Assembly (NCBI GenBank): GCA_000711775.1
Contig: ARYC01000608.1
Span: 43,513 to 107,512 of the forward strand
Direction of reading: 5' to 3'
Source of the DNA: Oxytricha trifallax
Taxonomy: Eukaryota; Ciliophora; Spirotrichea; Sporadotrichida; Oxytrichidae
Length of the DNA stretch: 64,000 nt
Shown here: positions 45,390 through 57,278 of the stretch, in pieces
Position numbering within the stretch: the stretch's first letter is position 1
How the letters are laid out: every line of letters begins with the position of its first letter
Position numbers and translations under genes: made by a program
Notes under the pieces: model-generated
Databases searched by the model: none
What the model was told of the DNA's origin: nothing
Seen by the model: the letters and a program-made list of their open reading frames with translations, nothing else

Positions 45390-47025
45390 ATATTAAATAA
45401 TCTTCTTTTTTCAATTCTTAGTAACTCTTCAATCATTTGCATCTTTTTTCTGGCTCCTGGATGTCTCTTCTTAGGTTTCTATTTTTTTACTCATTTATAC
45501 AATATCTCTGGATGACCGACTGACTCATTGATTGTAATTTATTTACATCTTTGAAGCTTTATATCTCTACTCTCGCTGCTTTCTCAATATTAAGCATTCA
45601 TAATAATTAAAATATATAGGGATATGCAATAATCTTCCCAAATTATAATTCTTATAATTCCAATATAAATATTTCTCAGCTTCTCTGAGTACTTTGAGTT
45701 CACTCTTGGTATGTATCAATATGATCTCATCATTGGTATTTTTATTCTTTTATTACTATAATATTTCATGTGAGTAATCGCTTGATCTTCGTCCTCACTG
45801 TCAAGCAATAGGTCTGAATTTATTTGAAAAATGTCTTTGTATTGCTCACATTTCAAAGTATATAATTTTTTCTAGTTGAGTAGGATGAAGAACCCAGCAC
45901 TCTTGAGTTTGTTTTTAATGTTAGAATTTTGTATAAACTCCCTAGTTTCATTAGATATGTAGTTTTCTGGTTCTCAGTGAGAGCAAGCTTGAAGGCATTT
46001 TTATCCATGTCCTCATAACTGTCTCTTCACTCTCGTTTTTCTTTGTTCTTTGGCTGCTGTTTCAAATTTGCCATGTTTCTCATGTCCTTCATAGCTTCTT
46101 TGATTTGGAGTTTCAAGTTTAAATCTTGCATGCCAGTGAATTGGGGGTGGGTTTACACTTTGGCTTCAACCTTGTGCTTCATTTTGCCTTTCAAGTGCGG
46201 CTGCTGTTACTGCTCTAAGTAAATGTAATCAAATTAAAATGATTTCCAAGAAATTATTTATAAGAAGTTTATTCAATATTTATCTTTTAAAGAACATACT
46301 TAATAGTTTAATAAAATTTGATTCACAATTAATTGTTAATTTTTCAAAATTTAAACAATTTTATCATATTATTTTATCAATTAATAATTCTTTTTTTAAT
46401 TAATAATATTCTTTTTTCAATAGAGATTTAATTCTAAATTATTATAAAATTAACTTGCATAATTATTATTATTTTTAGAAATAATATGCATACCAAACTA
46501 ATTTAGTTTTAATGACATCCAAGCCTAGCTTTTACCCTTCTTCTCTTTCTTGACTTATTGCTTGATTTTATCTTTGCTCATGGCTTCCATGAATGTGGGG
46601 TCAATAAAGAATAGATTTGGGTTATCAGACAATTCTATCTATATTTTATCCCTCTAAAGCTCTTCCAACTTCTTTTTTTTCATTTATTTTTACTGACTTT
46701 GATAATCTTACTGAATTTTCTTCATTATATTAGAAATATTTAGATTATTCTTACGTTTTTTTTTTGCACAAGCAGTAGACTACTAATCCAAGAATTAATG
46801 TAGGTACTAGCATGAACAGTTCTATTTGCTGTCTTTATTAAAGGCATTAAGCGTGGCATTATCCAATTTCTGCATGTACCTATAGCTATATGAATCTTAT
46901 CCTCGCATCAACATGCTTTCATTTTATATTTTTCTTTGGTGAATTCTCTATTATGCAGTTCTTCTTGATTTCTGAAATCTTCCATGAGTTCCTTGCTGGA
47001 AAGACGCGTATTGTTAAAGCTTATA
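45390..47025 (-). CDS. Hypothetical coiled-coil protein
   Basis: Start region MQTISFNNTRLSSKELMEDF (ATG complement near 47032), then EELHNREFTKEKYK. After a one-base A-run shift come SYSYRYMQKLDNATLNAFNK, KKKRKNNLNISNIMKKIQQD and KIQIELSDNPNLFFIDPTFM with KIKQQVKKEKKGKS. An A/T gap at 46240-46490 may be intronic. It continues (46200-45400) with GMQDLNLKLQIKEAMKDMRN, KEKRE-TGA-RDSYEDMDKNAF, KLKSAGFFILLNQKKLYTLK, LLLDSEDEDQAITHM and LREAEKYLYWNYKNYN. The overall impression is a charged, mostly helical protein. The C-terminal frame is ambiguous. Confidence 0.5.
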
Positions 47026-47363
47026 GTTTGCATCTTAGTGTATTTTACTAAAACCTAGCCTTTAAACACAAAAAAAATTTATTATATTAAATGATAAATG
47101 AATTTAACTCTCTAATAATTTTCACAACAATGGAAAAGTGGAAAATTTATTGTATAACTTTAGGGTTTTAATTTTTAGTCATAATATAGTAAGTGTCATA
47201 AGACTTCTTTTACATTTCAGTTAAATCTATAAACAAAGTCTAATTGTCTCTAAAGACATTAGTCTCAATTTTAACTTTCACAGTTAGCTTATCAATTTTA
47301 GAAAAATACTTAATTAATAATACAATAGATACAATCTCAATAATAAATCAAATATAAGTTCTT

Positions 47364-48185
47364 TCAAATTGAGCATTAAATCTACTTTGAGTTTCTCTGC
47401 CCATAGTTTGGAAAACGAACATAGATAAAATTACCAAAACATTTGAAAAAATAGATCAATAAATTTAGAGAATATTAGTTGGATAAATTAGTTTTGGATT
47501 CAATACATTTATCATAAAGTATGGATATTTCTTCTTTGATTATTTTATATAAGTAATTCCTATCTTGCAATAACTTTGGTCCATATTTGGCAATGGGCAA
47601 ATTGGTTATATTAAATTGGTTTCTCGTCATCTCGACCTTGAAAGTTTTAAGACTATATTTTCCTCCCTTAGAGTGTTAATAATCTTTATGTTTTAGTTTT
47701 TGCTAAGTCTGACTTCTTACCTAATTTAAATCGGAATTTGGGAAGAAAATTTATTGGGATTAATTTCCTTTGACTGAGGTCTACTCATCACTACCATTAT
47801 GAGTACTCATCATTCTATGATTAAAGAAATTTGAATGAGTAGTAATAGGTTGGCCTCCAGCAGATCCGCTTTAGGATACCGAGAAAGGTTTCGTAGTGAA
47901 GAGTTGTTGTTATGACAATAATAATTTTCACTATCTAGCATCAACTATATCTAGAAGATCATCAAATAATTATAGCTTTTTCTAATTTATCTCTTCAATG
48001 CTTAGAATTAGATCGCAAACTTAAACTCTTAAGAGAACTTGGCTGTGTGATGTAATAGATGAGTTTAGTCTAGAATCTGATAACAGTTAATTTTCTTTAT
48101 TGTCTGATTAATTATGCGTTTACTTTTTATGAGAATATCCTCTTCCACAAAAAAGTCTATAATGATTTGTTAATTGTGTTTTTCA
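47364..48185 (-). CDS. Hypothetical protein with an in-frame TGA
   Basis: One minus frame: NHYRLFCGRGYSHKKQTHNQ, NSSITSHSQVLLRVQV, IEEINQKKLQLFDDLLDIVD, ARQ, TGA (47928-47930), KLLLSQQQLFTTKPFSVSQS, GGQPITTHSNFFNHRMM, SLKTFKVEMTRNQFNITNLP, AKYGPKLLQDRNYLYKIIKE, EEISILYDKCIESKTN and stop TGA 47364. The frame is unchanged across the internal TGA for over 180 codons downstream. No family recognised; no TGG occurs in this frame. Confidence 0.55.
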
Positions 48186-48259
48186 AATTATCTGAAAGTT
48201 TAGAATAAATTTTTAGATTTAACTAAATCTAATAGCTTAACGATAGGTTGAATTTATCT

Positions 48260-48640
48260 TTATTTTAATTAGTATTTTTAATACCTTTTGGATGCTTAAT
48301 CTAGGCGTCTTCAATTGCTTTTTATTATGTCAATCTGATTATAAATGCGTAATAATCACCAACTTTTAAGCCTGATATTTTTGGTTTTTGTACTTCTCAA
48401 CCTTTTGGTAATAGCTCCTTTGATTAATTTTGCATCTCATCTTGAATTTTCTTTTTGTAGCTGATTTTCTAATAAATACAATGAGTCTTTTCAATTTAGA
48501 ATCTAGCTGATTTTTCCTTCGATTTTTGAAGTTATCAGAAGGAGATTCTTCAATCTAATAAAAAAAATCTTAATTTTAAATTTCCAGATTTTTATCTCTC
48601 TCTCCGCAGGATCCATAACATCATGATTACTCATTTATTT
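48260..48640 (-). CDS. WW-domain-like fragment
   Basis: After DPAEREIKIWKFKIK (about 48610) the minus strand has KIQDEMQNQSKELLPKG, TGA (48397-48399), EVQKPKISGLKVGDYYAFII and then EDAQIKHPKGIKNTN. LPxGWE is the usual opening of WW domains; here TGA occupies the Trp. The distance to YY (14 residues) and the later pattern fit only loosely, so the WW call is tentative. It may be the upstream exon of the 47.4-48.2 kb gene, which follows in the same direction. Confidence 0.45.
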
Positions 48641-48969
48641 TTAAGTTCATGATATTCTTTTATTTTCAGAAAGCTCTTTAAGTTCATTTTTAAGCTAAAA
48701 ATTTCTTGACTTTGGTTCTAAAATTATAAATTAATAAGTTGAAGCTAAGGCTTCAATAAAGCAATTGTTTTTTTATGATTGTAGAGGCACTAAAGATGTA
48801 TTTGCTTGAGATTAGACACAATATCATTCTGTCTGTATCTTTGTGATCATTTTCGTGCTCTTCAAGAATCACTCCTTTTTACATGCTAGATCTTAAAGTA
48901 AAATTATGTAAAATTTGTAAAATTTAATTATTCATTTGTAATATATATATTATTGAACATTTATCAGCA

Positions 48970-49604
48970 ATGAGTGATCATAACAGAGTTACGCTCAGTA
49001 TATTTTCTCAGTTCATCAACACCCAGCAGGATCTATATAATTCGGCTGTGAAAAACGAATAATACCTACCAAAAGTTTCGTGATCAATTATTACATTAAA
49101 GAGGATTATTTGCTTGCGTTATTGCAAAAGGAATATGGTGGTGATTATACAAGGTTATTCAAATGCTTCCATACGTTAAACCCTTTATTAAGGCTGCTCT
49201 ATTATAAAATTTGATTATATTTCAACTTAAATGGGCAAATAAACTGGTTTGATTTCTTAGAGAGCACCAAAAAAATAATAGCCTGTCGATATTTTTTCTA
49301 CTTACCTACCTTGAGATGAGATATTGACAAGAGAAATGTGCCTCCACCAACATAGAGTAAGCTTAAATCTTATAAGACTGTAGAAATTCCTTTGAACTTC
49401 CTTAAAAACCTCCCGATTTCAAATAAGATGCAAATGAAGATAAGATTGGCTGTTGTATGCAAAGCCAAAAAGAAATTTATAAAGCAAAAGCTGATTCTCT
49501 AAAAATATCGAATTGACAAAAGCTAAAGTCTCAATCGTCTAACCATTATCACAACGAAGGCATCTTGCTCGAATAATATAAGTTATTGTATGCATTTAAC
49601 ATGA
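48970..49604 (+). CDS. Hypothetical protein
   Basis: ATG 48970: MSDHNRVTLSIFSQFINTQQ, NSAVKNEQYLPK. After a one-base A-run shift near 49074 come SFVINYYIKEDYLLALLQKE, YGGDYTRLFKCFHTLNPLLR, YYKI, TGA (49212), LYFNLNGQINWFDFLEST, RYFFYLPTLR, TGA (49317), DIDKRNVPPPTQSKLKSYKT, IPLNFLKNLPISNKMQMKIR and a basic end, then TGA 49602. Both internal TGAs lie in one frame and fit Trp. It is divergent from the upstream minus genes, with about 60 bp of A/T-rich DNA just upstream of the ATG. The sequence after 49604 to 49830 may be 3' sequence. Confidence 0.55.
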
Positions 49605-49834
49605 TCTTAATAGAATTGCAAAGCGCTTCAAAGCGTTAATTCAGTACTTCCTCAAAAATGGAACTGTGAATAAAGTCTATTATCAAACTAAAAGACAACG
49701 GATAGAACAAATGATGGTATCGGTGTTTGACTGCGATAAGCGACGCAATTTGATTGAATATAATCGAGGATGATTCAGTCAAATTAGTAACTAAATCGTG
49801 AATAAAAAATCCTAAAATACAAAGAAACATATTA

Positions 49835-50400
49835 TATAAATACTAATAATTTTATTAATCTTGTTAATCAGTATCTACTTGATTAAAAATTTAATAATTT
49901 ATTATTGGGAAGTTAATTATTGAAACTTATTTACTTTTGCTACTTGAGCCCATTTATATAATTAATATAAATATTTTACACTTTAGATATAATTAATTTA
50001 AATTGAATTTGAAAATGAAGTTTTATTTTTATCTATATTAAGTATAATTTATTCAAAAGTAAAATTATGAATTACTTCCCAATAAAAGTAACAAATCTCA
50101 AAAATTAATTTATTTCATAGTATAAAATAAATTATTTCAATTAAATATAAAACAGTGATAAGTTAATTTTCATTTAAGCAGAAAAGTAATTTGATAAATT
50201 AAAATTATAATTAAAAAAATATAAATATAATAGAAATGGGCTCAAGTATTTAAAGTTTTATTTTTACTACTTGCGCCTTTTTAAATAAAATTAAATAAAA
50301 AACAATTAATTTTCTTTAAAAAAATTATAATAATAATTGGAGAATCATTTATTTATAATTTATTGTAATTTAAGAATTTATCATTTGACTTTTTTTTACT
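49835..50400. other. AT-rich non-coding stretch
   Basis: Contains two short near-copies of a CTACTTGAGCCCATTT / AAATGGGCTCAAGTA motif as an inverted pair (49938-49955 and 50236-50252); otherwise nothing. Confidence 0.4.
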
Positions 50401-50419
50401 ATTATGACTAAATCTTACT

Positions 50420-51520
50420 GAGTTTCTTTATGAGCTTATCATCCGAAGCAAATCGTTTTTCAAAGAAATCACAAACTTTCTCCATTAAAGCTTGACATCT
50501 GCCCAAGGACACTAAATTGAGTTAAGAGCGGAACTGTTAGGAAGTAAAGAAATATTTTTTTGAAATTTATATCTAAAACTTCTTGTGAAATTTCGCTATA
50601 TTGAATCGGTAAAAAGTCCATCACACAGATTCCTGAGGTTAAGGTACTTTTAAGATATTATAAAAATTCTCAGACTTTAGAGAATTATTTTGGGCCTTTG
50701 TTATTTTGTATAGCTACCACGTTTACTAATAACGCCTGTTATTGTGATGGATCGCCCTCGACTTTGGGGTATTACTTTTTGCATGTATTTTTTCGCCCAA
50801 ACACAATTGGAATTCTACCAACAGAGAATTTTGGGTTCATCAATATATAAAGGTTTAGACTTTCCTTAAGAGCCATTACAATCTCTATGGACTTTTTGAA
50901 CTGCTCCTCTGCCATCTATTTTGATCCAAGGACTTTCAGAGGTAAGAGTGGTTTCCTTTGGTAAAAGAAATATCATTTCTCAAATAGCAATTACTCAACG
51001 TACTAGACGAAAAAGACGCAAGACTGAAGTGAAACTTTATAATTTAATCCATTCTAATTAATGGCAATGCTATCATTTCCCTTAAACTTTCTTGCTGCAC
51101 ACATACTCTGTCTCTTTTAGAACCAGATATGGCTTACAATTCTTTACAGAATATTCTTATTTAGTAATATTTAACAATCAACTCTTCCGCCAATCCTAAA
51201 GAATCATCGATATAGAAAATATGCGTAAGCCCAACCTTTGCAAGATCTATTTATGACTATGCCAAATTTGTTGAACATAAGAAAGGGATTTATCTCTCAA
51301 ATAAATTACAAATTTCTATGAAAGCTAGCTACTATCTCGTTGATGGGATGCTATTCTTTTATTATGAGCTTTCTTGGATGGCTTCGAGTCGTAATCACAT
51401 TACTTCTTGATAAGAAGTTTAAAACAATTAAGGCTTTTGATTCTTTTAGCTTCTCATAACTATTCAATCCAAGTGCGTTTCTTATTTTATTAGCCTTATC
51501 TTGTTGTCATTTTATGAATA
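50420..51520 (-). pseudogene. Tc1/IS630-type transposase remnant
   Basis: The minus strand begins near 51515 with QQDKANKIRNALGLNSYEKL and ARSNVITTRSHPRKLIIK-like HTH sequence. It then has, after several shifts, PLYIDEPKILCWQNSNCVWA (first catalytic Asp), KVIPQSRGRSITITGVISKR and near 50500 FLLPNSSALNSIQCPWADVK. In relatives the last block is PPYSPxLNPIE; here the Glu codon reads TAG (Gln). At least four frameshifts. It is unlike the TBE transposase in sequence and has no C4A4 ends, so it belongs to another Tc1-like family. Confidence 0.7.
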
Positions 51521-51529
51521 ATTAATCTT

Positions 51530-52270
51530 TATTAGTAAAATATACTTCCAAATTTAATATAGCATTTTACTATTAGTTTTTTATGAGATTACTGCTTATA
51601 ATTGTAATTACTAACTTTGATTGAATGCAACTACCTTAGTCTTTTCATTTATTAAGCTAATTTCTGATAGTCTATTTTCTATGAACCACTTTGTCCATTA
51701 CTTCCTGATTAGGAAAATCACCAAGAACCAGTTGATTATTTGAGTAATTATTAAAAATTGCTGCTACTTTACGTGGGACTGCTCTCTAAATTTCTTTTTA
51801 ATGTAGCCATTCTTAAGAATGTAAATTTACCCTACTGATTGTGACTATTCTATATACTGTTTTTTACATTTTAAATCAAAACCTCTGAATCGGAAGTATT
51901 TGCTGTCTTTTAAATGTAAGTCTTGATCTGCTCGAAGATTGCTAATTTGCTCTGATGCTTTAATGATTTTTAAATTGCTAAGGTGCCATTGTTAATTCTC
52001 TAAAGTAATTACTAAATACATCATCAGTCGAAGATATATTGTCAATACTCGGTAAACCATCATTAACATTGCTGAATCGTTTTTTGATAAAAATGATATG
52101 AATCAAGAGATAAAAATTGTGAATTCGTATGAGTCTAAATTTATCTGCTTTGGTCCTAGAAGATCATAAATTTTATACTAAAGTTATCATTATTCTAAAA
52201 ATAGTTCTAAAATAAACGATTGTGACATTTTGCTGAATTGTGGTTTTATTGCTTTTTTTTACTTTTTAGC
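51530..52270 (-). CDS. Hypothetical protein, possible cNMP-binding-like part
   Basis: Reading down: KRFSNVNDGLPSIDNISSTD, VFSNYFRELTMAPQQFKN; after a shift ASEQISNLRADQDLHLKDSK, YFRFRGFDLKCKKQYIEQ, SVGQIYILKNGYIKKKF; another frame gives EIQRAVPRKVAAIFNNYSNN, QLVLGDFPNQEVMDKVVHRK and NRLSEISLINEKTKVVAFNQ. The run GQIYILKNGYI followed by VLGDF recalls cyclic-nucleotide-binding folds, but this is only a hint. Frame shifts sit at A/T runs. It ends just upstream of the transposase remnant. Confidence 0.45.
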
Positions 52271-52279
52271 ATTTATGAT

Positions 52280-54370
52280 TTAAAATTATTTCTGATTTTA
52301 ATTCTCATATATAATTAATTGAATTTGACAACTTTTTAAAAGTTTACCAAAAATGAATTTGTTTAAACGCAAAGTTTCTTCATGAATAAAGAGTGAAATT
52401 AGTTTAAATTTATAACTATAGTTTTAACATTTACAGAATAATTTTAAAATATAAATGCATTAGCTTCATTTAATGTAGCATCTAAAATAATATCATCAAA
52501 ATATATAAGCTGCCAGCAATTTGCATTGTCTGCAATTCAATAATAATGCTGAATTTACCCTTGAAAATATTATTAATTTAGATAATTCTTTGTAAAATAG
52601 ATAGAGGGGGCTCAGTAGAAGCACTTCACACTAATCTTCAACTAATCCAAACAGTTTTCACAATAGGTCCAGTAAACAAATTAAGATTATAAGAAAATCC
52701 CAAGAAAAACTAATTATAGTAAAATGTCATAATTTATATCAAAATTTACATCATTCTATAAAATTATCATAATACTTGTTTAAAATTAAAATATGTTAGG
52801 ACTAGATCTAATTCATTAAGTGTGTAAATTAAAAGCATTAATGATATAAAATATATTATATAAGTTGACGAAAAGAATACCCAAATCAAATTAAGCAAAA
52901 GATTAGACATATAAGTCAGGAAAATATAATATTAAATCAAAATAATTTAAATAGGTCAAACAGCAGTCCCTAAACATTAATTCACAAAAATAAGTCAATA
53001 TTCCATTAATACTTTAATTTAAATGTATATCATTGTTGAATATATTTATAAGAAAACAATTCTTCTCAACTGAAATATATCATTTGAGATTTATAGTGCA
53101 ATAGTATAATTCAATAGTAAGAATAATTAGAAATTAAACTTTCTTAATAAGAAAATAATGAATCTCATATAAAATCCATTAATTTATTTTTATTAATTTT
53201 ATTATCCAAAGATCCGCAAATAAATTGATGAGAAGTCAAGGCTGTCTCTAACTCACCTCACTAACAATAATTATGAGGAAAGTTTATAATTCTTGTAAGA
53301 ATTATAATTTATATAATTAACAAACAATTAGTTAGTTAAATAGTCAGGTTAAAACGCATTTTTGTTTTAAATATAATTATAGAAACATATTTTCTGCCTC
53401 TCCATATAATGAGTGTAAACAATTGAAAGAAATAAGTTACTAGCAAATTTGTATCAGAAAAATAAATCTATCAAAATTCATAATAAATTAGCCAATCTCC
53501 AATATTTTATTTCATTTAAATTTTTAAATTATAGTAATTTTCACTAATTCTTGATAAAATTACTTTATAATTGCCATATCTATTAAATTTAGAGATTTAT
53601 TAGGGAGTTTAATAATATATAATTCATTTTATATTCTATTATATATTTTTGAATGCTCTAATGTAACACCAATATAAATCTTGAACAATGATGATCCGAT
53701 AAAAACAAAAATAAAGGGAAAATATTAAACGATAATCAAAATCAAACTTAAATTATAAATGATCCCTAAGGAATTTCATATAAAAATGAAGTAAATTCAC
53801 AGCTAATAAGTTTAAACTTATTAATTAACATTTAAAATCGGCTAAAAAATTTGATTTTAACTTATTAGTAGGCAAAAAATGAGTAAAAGCTTAGTCCCAC
53901 AGATTTATCACAGCATCACCCCATGACATAAAAACACCTGATCAATAAATACACCGTTATCATGCTTAAATTATCACTCCACTAATTATTAACAGACAAT
54001 CCCAAATATTTAAGAATCCTTAAGCAGATTTCTAATTAAAAAATAATAAATAAAACACAGATAAAGCACAGTACTAAAACCTTTAATAAGATCAATAAGC
54101 CGTCACACATAATCACAAATCAAAGCTACAGAATAACTTGAATCACTAGCAACAATTACAAAACATGAACCATCTAGATTAGTTCAAAGTAAAGCTTAAC
54201 AATAACATGAAGTTGGTTCTAAACAAAAAGAATATTACAGATTAAATAGAAAAAATTAACAACTTACCTTATCAAAGTAATGACTTAATCACAGTTTAAT
54301 TTGCTAATAAGAGAAACGTGTAGCAGAGTGCTGGAGTCGTTAGAATAGAAAGATTAATTGACAGTAAATA
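52280..54370. other. AT-rich stretch, no gene recognised
   Basis: Long A/T-rich sequence. 53880-54250 is somewhat richer and A-skewed, possibly a transcribed leader of the next gene, but no frame is convincing. Confidence 0.4.
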
Positions 54371-54379
54371 TTAGATTTC

Positions 54380-56130
54380 TATATAAACTGAAATTAATGC
54401 TTAGAAGAAAATGGGATAAGGTAAATAAGAGTCAATTGAGGGGTCATAAGATGGAACTACTACTGCCATTAATTATAAAAGTTATTAGATTATTTTTTTT
54501 AATATATTATACCATGTATTATAGATCAGTACGAAGAGTTCATTCAATAAAAATGGTTATCATGAATAGGAAATTCAAAATAAACGCAATTTGAATATCA
54601 AATCTCAATTGATAATTATTAAGAAACCATAAGCGCTTAGAAATTGGTAAATTAGAGATCAAAATAATGTTCAAGGTATCTATGCTGATGAGTTTAATTT
54701 AAATTATAGCTAGGATAGCTTTGAATAAATTCAAATTTAAAAGAATTTGTTTATGAAAATTTTTTACATAAAATAAAACATATATAACATTTATAGAAAG
54801 TTTGTTTTTTAATTTATTTACAAAATCAGAACTGTTTCGCATTATCACCTGATTAAATAGCTATGAGAAATACTGTGAATGGAGCTGGAGGAAGTTTCTT
54901 CGATCAATGAAACCAAAAGATCAACATGAAATAAGGCTAGAAGTAATCTTTGGTAGTGCAACAATTCGAACCTCAATTAATGAGCTGCAAGAAATCGAAA
55001 AATAAGTTTAGTATATATAGTAGGACTAAACAACAAATTCAAAATGCACCACAATCTTAAGTTCGAGGGCTTACTAATCTTTCAAAAACAAGCAAAAATT
55101 TCTTTACTAGAGCATAGAATATTCATGGAGCTCATTTACCAGACCTTTATATAGACAAGAACTTGAAGCACTATCAGAAATAAACAAACCCAAAGAGTAG
55201 GAAGGAAAAGAGAGTAATTGCTCATCAAAATTAATAAAATACTAGCTATTGCCCGATTCAAAACTAATGCCCTACAACTGATAAATATCGAATTATGGCC
55301 CCAATCAATGGCTATCAAACTTTCACAAATTTAATGAATTCAAGCAATAATTACTGCACTCAAAATATCAAACAGAGGTCGAAGGAATCTAATCTAATTT
55401 AATCTAATCTTATTAATCCTTAAAGACAATAAAAATTCAAATATTAGGTGAACACAAAATATTATGTACAAATCAAACAATAAATGATGTAAAGCAGCGA
55501 CAAAGAAAATCTGAGTTTACTTTTCTACGATTATATAGTGGTTCTAAGTAAACCTAAATCAAGTAAAAATAACTTAAACCAATAAACAAAAAGTAGTAAG
55601 ATGTTGATGAAATTTCTAAAACGATTTAGATCCACAAGAAATCAGTTTTGGCATGTTTTACAATATAATGACGAATACGGGAAGTAATTTTTATAAGGAA
55701 AAGTTCTGAGATAGACTCCCTTCGAGAGAAGTTAAATCAAGATGAGGTAGAGATTCAATTTAAATTTCATAAGGAACCAGAGCTTTATCAATTAATCATA
55801 GTAAAATCTTTGATATCAACAATAGAATATTCCCTTGATCAAGGTGAACAATAACTAATTTTGCTGAGTTTTAAGCTTAAATTCTAAAAAAAAGTTTAAT
55901 GAAACCAAACTGGTGCATAATAAATACTTAGCTGCTATCCTAGGACTTTTGTATAATAAGACGAAGATAATGACTATGAAAATTATGAATCAGATCTTTC
56001 TTAGGCAAGATAAAAAAATAAAACTAACACTTTTAAATAAAATTGGTAATGAAAGTAAAATCACTAAAGTTACTATAATAATTAGAATAATTAGTTTGCG
56101 AATTTACGAAAAGTAATTAAATAGATGTGA
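54380..56130 (+). CDS. Long hypothetical protein with in-frame TGAs
   Basis: Part 1 (frame from 54390, no TGA for about 125 codons): EINAQKKMGQGKQESIEGSQ, NKRNLNIKSQLIIIKKPQAL, NVQGIYADEFNLNYSQDSF. After a change of frame (intron or indel near 54760) part 2 runs in one frame to 56130: SYEKYCEWSWRKFLRSMKPK, RLEVIFGSATIRTSINELQE, RPLYRQELEALSEINKPKEQ, then TGA 55279; NYGPNQWLSNFHKFNEF; TGA 55669; RIREVIFIRKSSEIDSLREK; TGA 55900; DEDNDYENYESDLSQARQ; TGA 56050; an Asn/Gln-rich tail; TGA 56128. All five TGAs are in the same phase. No domain recognised; probably a nuclear or cytoskeletal scaffold type. Confidence 0.55.
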
Positions 56131-56139
56131 AAAACTATA

Positions 56140-56520
56140 TTTTTCCATTGATAATAAGTAATGGGTGGGAAAAGTTTTCTGCATCCCAACATAAAGATAT
56201 GTAATTTTTATAATTTTTAAAGAATCTTTTATCATCAATTATGATATAGTTATTTTTAATCTATCTTCAAATATCTTTTCTACCTTGTTAATGAATTCAT
56301 AAAATTACATTAATAATTAATAAAAAACAATTATTTTAGAATTGTTATGTGAAAGAATGTAAAAAATAGGATGAAAAAAATATGATGTAAATCCAAGAGT
56401 ATTTTCAATAACAATTGAAAATGAAAGAAAATATAAAGAAAGAAGATGATATTTTATAATTTTCTTAAGAGAATTGAAGATAATTGATGGCAATGAATAT
56501 AGTTCGAAAATCATCATTAA
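56140..56520. other. AT-rich intergenic, convergent gene ends
   Basis: Lies between the ends of a plus-strand and a minus-strand gene; likely 3' sequence of both. No terminator-like structure seen. Confidence 0.4.
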
Positions 56521-56524
56521 TTGT

Positions 56525-56846
56525 TCATTGCTTGCTCTTCTCTGAAACGTAGATACCATCTCGGAACTTTCTGTTATAATTGTCTCCGATTTCACAGACT
56601 TGGTAGATTTGAGCGCAGCCGAGGGAGACTTTCAGGTTGTCAATGCCTTCGAAGATGAGCTCGTCCTTAAGGTCTAGGTTAATTCTGACGGTACAGTCTG
56701 GGAGAAATTCAATATTCTTGGCTTGCTTTCCTGAGAGGAAGTTCTTGACCTCAACAGATCTGCCATCCTTGGGAATCACGACGTTAATGGGAAAATGAGC
56801 TTGTGCTAGTCTCATCTTATATCTGTAACCCTCATTAACAGGAAAA
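56525..56846 (-). CDS. 60S ribosomal protein L9 (uL6), C-terminal half
   Basis: VNEGYRYKMRLAQAHFPINV, then SVEVKNFLSGKQAKNIEFLP, LKDELIFEGIDNLKVSLGCA, QIYQVCEIGDNYNRKFRDGI, YVSEKSKQ and TGA. GYRYKM, HFPINV, KDELxxxG and FxDGIYVSEK are diagnostic of eukaryotic L9, a large-subunit protein. About 100 residues, the second half of a normal 185-190. The N-terminal half is not found in the 400 bp upstream (only A/T-rich DNA and an unrelated plus-strand frame). So either a distant segment completes it, as in fragmented germline genes, or this is a truncated copy. The reading frame itself is undamaged and ends with TGA at the expected place. Confidence 0.92.
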
Positions 56847-57009
56847 GCTTACCATTTATGATTTATAATAAGAAATTAATTAATTTAATAAAATACTTAA
56901 TATATTAAAAAGCATTCGTATAGATTAGACGCAGGTGGAGTTAAAGCACTCACTTAAAATGTAAGTTACAAAAAGTATATTTTTAATTTTTATTTTTTAG
57001 TGGTACTAC

Positions 57010-57227
57010 CTGGTAAGACCACTGGTGCAACAAGACAGGCGCTGCGTAAGACGACAGGGAGAAGGGACTAAAGACTTGATATTTACGATGACGAAGATGA
57101 TGATGACGATGAAGAAGAAGACAAGATGATTTTAGAGAGATTTTCATTTTTAATTAAACTTATAAGCATTAGTATTAAAGTTAATTAGATAATTAATAAA
57201 TTAAAGTTTTCGTATTATAAATTATGA
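57010..57227 (+). CDS. Acidic-tailed protein, C-terminal fragment
   Basis: GKTTGATRQALRKTTGRRDQ, then LDIYDDEDDDDDEEEDK and a hydrophobic run to TGA 57225. A basic stretch followed by a Asp/Glu tail suggests a nucleic-acid or histone-associated protein, but nothing specific. The left edge at about 57000 borders T-rich sequence ending TTTTTAG, which could be a 3' splice site. Confidence 0.4.
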
Positions 57228-57278
57228 TTGCCAAGAAAGCTTAATTTGCTAACAGGAAATCTCTAAGCTAACTCCACT

